Of a stretch of 64,000 nt of DNA, positions 23,229 to 30,245 are shown in pieces (the first letter of the stretch is position 1; each line of letters begins with the position of its first letter). Source of the stretch: an uncultured Christensenella sp. (GTDB lineage Bacteria; Bacillota; Clostridia; Christensenellales; Borkfalkiaceae); the NCBI GenBank assembly GCA_910576655.1, contig CAJTJC010000005.1, positions 1 through 64,000 on the forward strand, in the 5' to 3' direction. The notes under the pieces are model-generated. The model saw only the letters and a list, made by a program, of their open reading frames with translations. It had not been told where the DNA came from and searched no databases. The translations under genes and the position numbers were made by a program.

Positions 23229-23266
23229 GCAGAGCGGCGAAAAAATTTTCGCCGCTCTGCTTTTGT
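23229..23266 (+). terminator. Terminator after the rubrerythrin cluster
   Basis: GCAGAGCGGCGAAA and TTTCGCCGCTCTGC form a stem of about 14 bp with a 3-4 nt loop, followed by TTTTGTTTT. Confidence 0.9.
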
Positions 23267-23290
23267 TTTATAATTGAATTTTCGTTATTT

Positions 23291-23464
23291 CTACCTGCAC
23301 TCTTTACACCACGACTGATTTCTTATGGTGCCGTCGCCCATATTTCTGTATCCGAATTCGCTAATCGGCTTTTCTTTACCGCAATGCGGGCATATACGCG
23401 TAGGTTCTTTACCGTTGTACCCGTTAGTCTGTAAAATAGGTCTGTTATCATTTATTTTATTCAT
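23291..23464 (-). CDS. 57-aa zinc-finger protein of the R-M locus
   Basis: Short protein with paired CxxC motifs, ICPHCGKEKPISEFGYR and QSWCKEC, which can bind one zinc ion. The layout recalls zinc knuckles at the front of HNH nucleases or of phage proteins, but no catalytic HNH residues follow. The ATG at 23464 comes seven bases after GGAGG. It follows the restriction enzyme gene by ten bases on the same strand and so belongs to its operon. Its role there is unknown; a regulatory or accessory DNA-binding role is possible. Confidence 0.7.
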   Translation of the reverse strand: MNKINDNRPILQTNGYNGKEPTRICPHCGKEKPISEFGYRNMGDGTIRNQSWCKECR

Positions 23465-23474
23465 ACGTTCCTCC

Positions 23475-24338
23475 TTAGCTAAACAACTTGTCAACAATGC
23501 CGTTTTCCAAATCGGCAATACAGTATATATCGTCTAAAATATCGAAGGTTTCTTCTAAATTGTGTCTGGCTGATTTCCACCCGTCATAACCGTCGGTGAC
23601 CCACACGAAAGCAAAGTCTTTAATCCCCTTCGCCTCGCCGGCTATGGTTTTATAGCTTCTCGCCGTTTCGTTTAATTTAGAGCCGCCTCCGGTATAAAAA
23701 TTCGTTTCTATGCCGTATACCGTCTTGCCGTTTTTAACAACGAAATCGAAACGCTTTTCCGCCTTACCGCGATTTGATATGCTTGATAAATCGATATTCC
23801 ATCTCGCTTCTACTGCGGATAGCTTCATTTCTTTAAAATAAGTTTCACCCTTAACAAGTCCCGCTTTGACAAGGTAATCCTCTACAAGGTTTTCCATTAA
23901 ATGTCCGCCGCGATTTTTACGACCGTTACTGTCAAGCCCGACCTCAACGCCTGTCACGTAGTCAACGAGGTTGTTTACGATACGCTCCGAAATAAGTTTA
24001 AACAAACCAGTTTTACGCATAAAGCTTACGTAATCTTTTATCTCATAGTTTTGTTTGCAAAAATTAAAAAGAAATTCCCCGTCCCCGTCGATAGCGTAAA
24101 TCTCGCGTCCGCGCACGGCAAGCAGAACGGGTACGCACTTCAAAACCTTGGGATAATCCTCTATCAGTTTTACGAAATCCGTTTCGATATTTTTAGACCC
24201 GATAAGAGAATTTAAAATATTCAGCTCGACCTTTATTTCGTCGACTTTTCCGTAAACCTTTTCGAAATCAACGTAATAGCCGTAGTCGCAAATGCTTGAT
24301 TTAAAAGTTTTTAACCATTCTTCGAAATTCCTTTTCAA
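23475..24338 (-). CDS. Type II restriction endonuclease, DpnII/MboI family
   Basis: 287-aa endonuclease expected to cleave unmethylated GATC. The region around residues 142-185 (NRGGHLMENLVEDYL, RGKAEKRFDFVVKNG) and the catalytic-type block DFVVKNGKTVYGIETNFY, with the Asp and Glu-x-Asn pattern, are typical of DpnII. The C-terminal AFVWVTDGYDGWKSARHNL is also a family block. The cognate adenine methylase lies 9 bp upstream in the same operon. Length fits the family. Confidence 0.9.
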   Translation of the reverse strand: MKRNFEEWLKTFKSSICDYGYYVDFEKVYGKVDEIKVELNILNSLIGSKNIETDFVKLIEDYPKVLKCVPVLLAVRGREIYAIDGDGEFLFNFCKQNYEIKDYVSFMRKTGLFKLISERIVNNLVDYVTGVEVGLDSNGRKNRGGHLMENLVEDYLVKAGLVKGETYFKEMKLSAVEARWNIDLSSISNRGKAEKRFDFVVKNGKTVYGIETNFYTGGGSKLNETARSYKTIAGEAKGIKDFAFVWVTDGYDGWKSARHNLEETFDILDDIYCIADLENGIVDKLFS

Positions 24339-24347
24339 TTCGTACTC

Positions 24348-25400
24348 CTAATTACTTATTATCAGCTCGTTTATCTTTCCGCGTCCGTCGGATTTACTGT
24401 TTATCATACGACTTGCGGATACGCGTACTATATTGTAAGCTCTATATAAATCGTCGAAAAAATTATCATCGGGATTGACGTTTTTCGGGTCGGAATTGCT
24501 TAATACGATTTTCGCACCCGTTCCGCTTATTTCATCAACAAATTGCGAAAGCCTTATTTGCTCGTTATCATCGAATATATTGGGATTGTATGCCGTAAAA
24601 TCTGATGTTTCCGAAATCGGACGATAAGGCGGGTCCAAATATACGAACGTGTTCTCGTCGATAAAGCTTTTTGCTGCGGAATAGTCGCCGCAAAGAATAG
24701 TTACTCGCTGCAATGCTTTGCTTATATTAAGCAAATTTTCCACGTCGCAAATTGTCGGTTTTTTATATAGCCCGACGGGCACGTTGAATTTGCCTTTCGC
24801 GTTAACTCGATAAAGCCCGTTAAAACAGGTTCTGTTTAAATATATAAAATAAGCAGCTTTTTCAACGGCAGTTTTGTCCGATAAATATACTGAATTAAAA
24901 TTTTCACGAATCTCGTAAAAATGGCGCTTTCTTCCGTTTTCGTCCATGGAATAATAAAGCGATTGCAATTTTTGAAGCCTGTCTATCAAATCACTGACAG
25001 CGCTTTTTATAACTTTATAAGCGTTAATCAACTCTGCATTTATATCGTTGACGCATATCTCTTCGAAATTATATTTAAACAAAACATCGAACAGTAAGGC
25101 GCCTCCGCCTACCATAGGCTCGCAATACTTAGTCAAACGCTTTTGGGGAAAAGTTTTTTCAAGCTCGCCCAAAAGCTGAGTTTTTCCGCCAACCCACTTA
25201 ACAAACGGCTTCAACGGAACGCAAGCCTTTTCTTTGGTCGTTCTTTTGTCGAAAGGCTTTTCGGCGCTGGCCGGAATAATCCACATATTACCGACCATCA
25301 TTGCGCCCTCGATTCTATTTTCGCTACATAGAACGGAAACGCGCCGCTGAGAAATATTCCATTTTTCCGCCGCTTCCTTTGCAGACATAAAGCTTTGCAT
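24348..25400 (-). CDS. Dam-family adenine-N6 methyltransferase with HTH fusion
   Basis: 350-aa D12-class (Dam/DpnIIA) methylase predicted to protect GATC. Residues about 1-50 form an extra helix-turn-helix (MSAKEAAEKWNISQRRVSVL) with the wing MMVGNMWIIPASAEKP, of the excisionase/MerR type. The methylase domain then begins with FVKWVGGKTQLL (SAM site), has GGGALLFDVLF, and the catalytic DPPYRPISETSDF at about residue 277. The N-terminal HTH may autoregulate the operon, as in other HTH-fused methylases. The first ATG follows AGGTGG; a second ATG four codons on is possible. Confidence 0.92.
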   Translation of the reverse strand: MQSFMSAKEAAEKWNISQRRVSVLCSENRIEGAMMVGNMWIIPASAEKPFDKRTTKEKACVPLKPFVKWVGGKTQLLGELEKTFPQKRLTKYCEPMVGGGALLFDVLFKYNFEEICVNDINAELINAYKVIKSAVSDLIDRLQKLQSLYYSMDENGRKRHFYEIRENFNSVYLSDKTAVEKAAYFIYLNRTCFNGLYRVNAKGKFNVPVGLYKKPTICDVENLLNISKALQRVTILCGDYSAAKSFIDENTFVYLDPPYRPISETSDFTAYNPNIFDDNEQIRLSQFVDEISGTGAKIVLSNSDPKNVNPDDNFFDDLYRAYNIVRVSASRMINSKSDGRGKINELIISN

Positions 25401-25424
25401 AAAACCACCTGACCAAGTAATTTT

Positions 25425-25453
25425 ATTATATTCTTAACCTCGAATAAAAGCAA
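25425..25453 (-). promoter_or_regulatory. Promoter of the restriction-modification operon
   Basis: TTGCTT (25448-25453) and TATAAT (25425-25430) on the minus strand with a 17-bp spacer, 25 bp before the methylase ATG. Confidence 0.6.
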
Positions 25454-25474
25454 GCGGATTTTTGTTGAATTTCT

Positions 25475-27184
25475 TTATTCTTCTATATTTGTAAATGCGA
25501 ACTTATCTACGTCGAAAAGACCTTTATCGACGAGTTTAAGCTTGGGTATTACCGCAAGCGATAAAAATGCAAGCGACATAAACGCAGAATAGCCGCGCTT
25601 GACGCCCATTGCGTGCGCCTTTTCTATAATAGCGCGGCAGTCCTTGCGGAAGCCGTCCGCGTCGCGCGGGGACATAAGCCCCGCAATTTCCAGCGCAAGC
25701 GAGTGAATTGTGCCGTCCGACTGCGCTATGACCATACCGCCGCCTATCTCGCGCAGGCGGTTTGCCGCGGCAGCCATTGCCGCGTTGTCGTCGCCGAGCA
25801 GAATTATATTGTGCGAGTCGTGCGAAACGGTAAGCCCCATTGCGCCGCCCTTGAAGCCGTAGCCCTTTAACAGCCCCTTGCCGATATTGCCCGTCATTTT
25901 ATGCCGCTCTACTACGGCAAGCTTCAAAAGGTCGCTGCCCTTCACGTACACGTCGCCGCCTTCGCGGGTCACGCTTACGACCTCGCAACCGGTCACTATG
26001 CCGCCCTCGGCAACGGTCATTGCCTTTGCGCGGTCGCTTTTTATATTGAGAATAAAATCGTCCGGTCTGAGCGTGCGCACGTGAACGGTGTTAAGCACGT
26101 TTGCGGGCAGATAGCGCGCCGGCGTATCGAAAAGCGCTTGCCCGTCGCGGGCAACAAGCTTGCCGCTCTTTACGACAATTTTCGCGTTAAAGTCCTTAAT
26201 ATTGTCGACTGCAACGAGGTCGGCAAGGCGGTTCGGAGCTATCGCCCCCCTGTCCCTTAAATTATAACATTCGGCGGCGTTGAGCGTAGCGCAGATAATC
26301 GAGCGTATCGGGTCGGCGCCGTTCTTGACCATACGGCGCAGCGCGTCGTCGATATGTCCGTATTCCTTTAAATCGGCTGCGTGCCTGTCATCGGTACAGA
26401 TTAAAAACCTGCGAAAATTTTCCGCGGTCATAAATGCGGCGTTGCCGAGGTTGTGCGTAGACGAGCCGTGGCGGATATGCAGATACATACCCTTGGAAAT
26501 TTTTTCGTCTATCTCGGCGCCGCTGTCGCACTCGTGGTCGGTAGATACGCCGCAACAAAGGTACGCGTTTAAATCGTATCCCGAAACCGACGGAGCGTGC
26601 CCGTCGATAACCTTACCCGCGGCAATGGCAGCCTCCGCCTTGGTAAGCGCCTCACGGTCGCACCCGATAAGCGCGGGATAATTCATAAATTCGCCGAGGC
26701 CGAAAATTTCGTCTCTTTTTATGTGCTTTTCGGTGTCCTTACCTGTCAGGGTCGCTCCGCTCGTTTCAAACGGCGTTGCGGGCACGCACGACGGCAAATT
26801 AAGCATAACGTCAAGCGGCACGCTTTTGGAAGCTTTAATTATATAGTCGCAGCCCGCCATACCGCACACGTTGACTATTTCATGCGGGTCGGCGATTATT
26901 GCGGTAGTTCCGCGCGGAACTATCAGCGAGGCAAATTCCTCGGGCGACAGCTGCGAGCTTTCTATATGTACGTGACCGTCGATAAACCCCGGCAGCACGG
27001 TAAGCCCTGCGCAATCTATTTCCTCTACGCCGCTATATTCGCCCGTGCCGACTATCTTATCGCCCACAACGGCAATATCGCCCTTTCTCAGCTTGCCCGA
27101 AAAAACGTCGAGATAGGTCGCGTTTTTTAAAACTAAATCCGCAGGCGTTTCACGCTTTGCGGCTAAAATATATTTTTCCAGCAT
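25475..27184 (-). CDS. ade: Adenine deaminase
   Basis: 569-aa amidohydrolase that converts adenine to hypoxanthine and ammonia in purine salvage. It shows GFIDGHVHIESSQLSPEEF (metal-binding His pair), DPHEIVNVCG, HAPSVSGYDLNAY, DHECDSGAEI and CTDDRHAADL in the family order, plus the C-terminal HDSHNIILLGDDNAAM. Length fits AdeC. An in-frame upstream stretch of 18 codons has no ribosome site, whereas ATG 27184 follows GAGGTGG. The gene stands alone with its own promoter. Confidence 0.95.
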   Translation of the reverse strand: MLEKYILAAKRETPADLVLKNATYLDVFSGKLRKGDIAVVGDKIVGTGEYSGVEEIDCAGLTVLPGFIDGHVHIESSQLSPEEFASLIVPRGTTAIIADPHEIVNVCGMAGCDYIIKASKSVPLDVMLNLPSCVPATPFETSGATLTGKDTEKHIKRDEIFGLGEFMNYPALIGCDREALTKAEAAIAAGKVIDGHAPSVSGYDLNAYLCCGVSTDHECDSGAEIDEKISKGMYLHIRHGSSTHNLGNAAFMTAENFRRFLICTDDRHAADLKEYGHIDDALRRMVKNGADPIRSIICATLNAAECYNLRDRGAIAPNRLADLVAVDNIKDFNAKIVVKSGKLVARDGQALFDTPARYLPANVLNTVHVRTLRPDDFILNIKSDRAKAMTVAEGGIVTGCEVVSVTREGGDVYVKGSDLLKLAVVERHKMTGNIGKGLLKGYGFKGGAMGLTVSHDSHNIILLGDDNAAMAAAANRLREIGGGMVIAQSDGTIHSLALEIAGLMSPRDADGFRKDCRAIIEKAHAMGVKRGYSAFMSLAFLSLAVIPKLKLVDKGLFDVDKFAFTNIEE

Positions 27185-27202
27185 ATTCCACCTCTCGCAA
27201 CC

Positions 27203-27231
27203 AGTATAACATACCGCCCGCAAAAAGTAAA
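27203..27231 (-). promoter_or_regulatory. Promoter of the adenine deaminase gene
   Basis: TTTACT (27226-27231) and TATACT (27203-27208) on the minus strand with 17 bp between, 18 bp before the ATG. The leader is too short for a riboswitch. Confidence 0.65.
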
Positions 27232-27310
27232 TAGCCAAATAAACTTTTTGATTGCGTCAGAATTTTATAAATTGAAAAATTACAATTCTTAACTATTCAA
27301 GAAAATTTTT

Positions 27311-27347
27311 AAAACGCAAACCGCGTCGCAAATAATGCGGCGCGGTT
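27311..27347 (-). terminator. Terminator-like hairpin after the PH-like gene pair
   Basis: Arms 27319-27330 and 27336-27347 (12 bp, one wobble) with a 5-nt loop, followed on the minus strand by TGCGTTTT. The T-run is short. Confidence 0.6.
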
Positions 27348-27359
27348 AATTGCGTAATT

Positions 27360-27890
27360 TTAACCCGAATATTTGGCGCTTAAAATAGCGTTTGATAATT
27401 CTTTTTGTATCTGTAAAGCCACTTCTTTTTTAGTTTTGAGCCGCAGAGGTCTTACGTTTCCAAGCCTTGCGCTTGCCCATAGCAGTTCGGTCTTATCACA
27501 ATCGGTATAAATTCCGACGTAAAAACCGTTTCTTATTTTTAACACGCCTACTATTATCAATATTAGCGCAAGCGCACTGTAAACTGTTAGCTGAGCAAAA
27601 AATACTATAGCCGTCATTTTCGGCTCTGAATTAATAAATATACATAAGGCAACGTCTATCAATGCGAATATAACGCCAAAGATAAACGCAACCACGCCGG
27701 AACGCTTAAACCCGACTATCGTTCCCGCAACGCTGCTTATCTTTATTTCGGTTTTCGAAGCGATACGCTTATTATCAACCGAAGCAATAAGCCGCCTATC
27801 TGTAACAGTTATGTTGCCGACGTGCCGACGCCCCGCGGAATAGTCTCTATCGTACAGCGCCTTTTCGCCGTCAAACATTTCGACAGCCAT
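27360..27890 (-). CDS. Membrane protein with PH-like domain
   Basis: 176-aa protein. The N-terminal 60 residues have the strand-turn pattern of bacterial PH/GRAM-like domains (GNITVTDRRLIASVDNKRIA then EIKISSVAGTIVGFKRSG). Two membrane helices follow (about 63-85 and 92-114). A cytoplasmic tail reads FYVGIYTDCDKTELLWASAR. It lies 2 bp after a second PH-like gene, so the two probably form one complex at the membrane. The function is unknown. Confidence 0.65.
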   Translation of the reverse strand: MAVEMFDGEKALYDRDYSAGRRHVGNITVTDRRLIASVDNKRIASKTEIKISSVAGTIVGFKRSGVVAFIFGVIFALIDVALCIFINSEPKMTAIVFFAQLTVYSALALILIIVGVLKIRNGFYVGIYTDCDKTELLWASARLGNVRPLRLKTKKEVALQIQKELSNAILSAKYSG

Positions 27891-27892
27891 AA

Positions 27893-28351
27893 TTACACCG
27901 CCGACGACTGATATTTCAAAACGAGCGCCGATAAATTTGCAACCACGTCCTTTGCCGCGTTTACGTCTACCTTAATTTTGGTTTTACTGCCGCCGAAAAG
28001 CAAGCCTAAAATAGGTATGGCGCGTAAAAACGCAAGGAACCCGCCGCCACCGCGGATTGCGTTAAGCCCTACTAACGTATGCTCGCTTGACGGCATAAAC
28101 AGCGATACGTTGAGCTGACCTCTTTTGAAAATGAAGAAACGCCGCTTAACGACGTAAGACGCGGAAACGCCTTTTATCTCGTTAATGTCAAAATCCTGTC
28201 GGCTGCTTTCTTTTTTATTTTCGAACATACAAATTATTTTTTTATTCGTAAGCGTAAGGTTGTATTTTCCTCTGGTAAAAATCAAGCCCTTTGCCTTGCC
28301 GTAATCCCACGATTTGACGATTTGCTCGCCGTTGTTAAGAACTATTTCCAT
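27893..28351 (-). CDS. Bacterial PH-like domain protein
   Basis: 152-aa protein with the pattern of a bPH domain: KYNLTLTNKKIICMFENKKE, DINEIKGVSASYVVKRRFFI, then a Gly-rich hydrophobic hairpin (RGGGGFLAFLRAIPILGLLF) that could insert in the membrane. The last part, KVDVNAAKDVVANLSALVL, resembles the closing helix of PH folds. It is the first gene of a two-gene unit transcribed away from an XRE regulator, and its promoter contains a palindrome, so it is probably repressed by that regulator. No function is known. Confidence 0.65.
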   Translation of the reverse strand: MEIVLNNGEQIVKSWDYGKAKGLIFTRGKYNLTLTNKKIICMFENKKESSRQDFDINEIKGVSASYVVKRRFFIFKRGQLNVSLFMPSSEHTLVGLNAIRGGGGFLAFLRAIPILGLLFGGSKTKIKVDVNAAKDVVANLSALVLKYQSSAV

Positions 28352-28385
28352 AAGTTAATTCTCCTTTTGTTTGGTTTGTAAAATT

Positions 28386-28415
28386 ATTTTAACCTGTTTT
28401 AGGTTAAAATGTCAA
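28386..28415 (-). promoter_or_regulatory. Promoter of the PH-like gene pair
   Basis: TTGACA (28410-28415, perfect) and TAAAAT (28386-28391) on the minus strand with an 18-bp spacer. A 23-bp palindrome fills the spacer. Confidence 0.65.
28387..28409. promoter_or_regulatory. Palindromic operator, likely for the XRE regulator
   Basis: TTTTAACCT, GTTTT, AGGTTAAAA: 9-bp arms around a 5-bp centre, placed between the -35 and -10 boxes of the PH-like gene promoter. A related half site AAGTTAAAAT lies at 28431-28440 close to the XRE start. Confidence 0.7.
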
Positions 28416-28448
28416 GCATTTGACAATATTAAGTTAAAATGAACTACA

Positions 28449-28676
28449 ATGCAAACACGGACGAACTATAAAAGAATACGCGATTTACGCGAGGACAAAG
28501 ATATGAACCAGTCGCAGGTCGCCAAAATGCTGGGAATGTCGCAGACTGGGTATTCCAAATACGAAACGGGCGAAAACGACGTACCGACGGGCATTTTAAT
28601 TAAGCTTGCGGATTTTTACGGCGTCAGCTGCGACTATCTTCTCGGGCAGACCGATAACCCCAAAAGGAACGTATGA
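28449..28676 (+). CDS. XRE family transcriptional regulator
   Basis: 75-aa Cro/C1-type regulator, consisting of little more than the helix-turn-helix domain: YKRIRDLREDKDMNQSQVAK, then MLGMSQTGYSKYETGENDVP and LADFYGVSCDYLLGQTDN, the typical ending. It diverges from two PH-like genes with a palindrome between, so repression of those genes is likely. No ribosome site precedes ATG 28449; an ATG at 28503 has GAGG before it but would remove the first helix of the fold. The upstream start is kept on structural grounds. Confidence 0.85.
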   Translation: MQTRTNYKRIRDLREDKDMNQSQVAKMLGMSQTGYSKYETGENDVPTGILIKLADFYGVSCDYLLGQTDNPKRNV

Positions 28677-28707
28677 AACGGTTTACGGCCGAGCGTTCCT
28701 TTTTTTA
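28662..28707 (+). terminator. Terminator of the XRE gene
   Basis: AAGGAACG (28664-28671) pairs with CGTTCCTT (28694-28701), with a 22-nt loop and then a run of seven T. Confidence 0.7.
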
Positions 28708-28725
28708 TTTTTCGTCGCCAAACAC

Positions 28726-28754
28726 TTGAAATAACGGTAAAGATAATATATAAT
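28726..28754 (+). promoter_or_regulatory. Promoter of the phosphohexomutase gene, leaderless
   Basis: TTGAAA (28726-28731) and perfect TATAAT (28749-28754) with a 17-bp spacer. The ATG is at 28762, only seven bases after the -10 box, and no ribosome site exists, so transcription should start at or next to the ATG. Confidence 0.8.
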
Positions 28755-28761
28755 AGTATAT

Positions 28762-30234
28762 ATGAACGAAACTTACGGGCATCTTAAAAGCGGAACTGAC
28801 GTGCGCGGCACGGCGGTGGGCGAAAATATAACGCTGACCGACGAAGCGGTACGCGACATAAGCCGCGCTTTCGTAAAATGGCTGAGCTTGCGCTACGGCA
28901 AAACGGCGTTTAAAATCGCAGTCGGTAACGACAGCAGAATTTCAGCCGAACGGATACTCGGCTGCGTCGGGGAAGGAATAACCGCAAGCGGAAGCGACCT
29001 TATTTATACGGGTCTTTCTTCCACCCCTTCGATGTTCATACTACTGAAAAAGTCTTTCTGCGGCTGCGACGCGTCGATTATGATTACCGCATCGCACCTG
29101 CCTTACGACAGAAACGGACTTAAATTTTTTACGCCCGACGGGGGGCTTGACTCTTCCGATATAGACGATATTTTGAATATTGCCGAGCGGAAGGATTTTT
29201 TAAGCGGCAGCGGAACGCATAGTATTCATCCGTTTATGGACGAATATTCGCGCCTGCTCGTCGAGACCGTGCGCGACGGCTGTAAAAGTAAGCAGCCGCT
29301 ATTAGGCAAAAGAATTATCGTAGACGCAGGTAACGGCGCGGGCGGGTTTTTTACCGAAAAGGTGTTAAAGCCGCTCGGCGCAAACGTCGAAGGCAGTCAG
29401 TTTTTGCAGCCCGACGGCCGTTTCCCCAACCATATACCCAACCCCGAGGACAAGGCGGCGATTGACAGCCTGCGCAAGGCTACCGTTTGTTGCGGCGCGG
29501 ATTTGGGAATAATATTCGATACCGACGTGGACCGCGCGGGCGCCGTAGACGCAAGCGGCAAGGAAATAAACCGCAACCGCTTGATTGCGCTGTTGTCCGC
29601 GATACTTTTAAAGGATAAAAAGGGCGTTATAGTCACCGACTCGGTTACGAGCGACGGACTTACCGCGTTTATCGAAAGCCGCGGAGGAAAGCACCTTCGG
29701 TACATGCGCGGATATAAAAACGTAATCAACAAGTGCAAGGAATTGAACGACGGCGGAGTATATTCCCCCCTTGCGATAGAAACCTCCGGGCACGCGGCGT
29801 TTGCAGAGAATTATTTTCTCGACGACGGAGCATATCTTATAACGAAGCTTCTTATTTCACTCGGCAGGGGCGAAAGCCTTACCGATGCGATTGCAGACCT
29901 GCCCGAGCCCGCGGAAAGCGACGAGGTGCGCATTTCGTTTAAGGACGCGACCGATTTCAAGGCGAAGGGCGCGCAGGTTATAAAGGATATAGAAGAGCTT
30001 GCTTCCCGCGACGGCAGCATGCAGCTTGCAAAGGACAGCTACGAGGGAGTGCGCGTGCGCTGCGGCGACGGTTGGTTTTTACTTAGAATGAGCTTGCACG
30101 ACCCCGTTATGCCTATTAACTTCGAAAGCGACGCTGCGGGCGGCAATAAGCTGCTTGCCGTAAAGCTTGCGAAAATGCTTGCACCCTATCGGTTTTTGAA
30201 TATCGAAAACTTAGAAAAATACATACAACTTTAA
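28762..30234 (+). CDS. Phosphoglucomutase/phosphomannomutase family protein
   Basis: 490-aa alpha-D-phosphohexomutase. The catalytic phosphoserine loop is MITASHLPYDRNGLKFF (Ser about residue 113), the magnesium loop FDTDVDRAG (about 258), and the sugar-binding loop AIETSGHAAF (about 344). The C-terminal phosphate-binding loop is seen in DSYEGVRVRCGDGWFLLRMS. The family interconverts hexose 1- and 6-phosphates; phosphomannomutase or phosphoglucomutase specificity cannot be fixed. Transketolase follows after 11 bp, so the two are co-expressed in sugar phosphate metabolism. The start appears leaderless. Confidence 0.9.
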   Translation: MNETYGHLKSGTDVRGTAVGENITLTDEAVRDISRAFVKWLSLRYGKTAFKIAVGNDSRISAERILGCVGEGITASGSDLIYTGLSSTPSMFILLKKSFCGCDASIMITASHLPYDRNGLKFFTPDGGLDSSDIDDILNIAERKDFLSGSGTHSIHPFMDEYSRLLVETVRDGCKSKQPLLGKRIIVDAGNGAGGFFTEKVLKPLGANVEGSQFLQPDGRFPNHIPNPEDKAAIDSLRKATVCCGADLGIIFDTDVDRAGAVDASGKEINRNRLIALLSAILLKDKKGVIVTDSVTSDGLTAFIESRGGKHLRYMRGYKNVINKCKELNDGGVYSPLAIETSGHAAFAENYFLDDGAYLITKLLISLGRGESLTDAIADLPEPAESDEVRISFKDATDFKAKGAQVIKDIEELASRDGSMQLAKDSYEGVRVRCGDGWFLLRMSLHDPVMPINFESDAAGGNKLLAVKLAKMLAPYRFLNIENLEKYIQL

Positions 30235-30245
30235 AGGAGAAATAT

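Noticed and set aside
28503..28676. Shorter XRE start at 28503 with GAGG before it
   Set aside because: It would delete the first helix of the HTH fold. It remains possible only if the TTGACA at 28420 drives transcription from about 28457.
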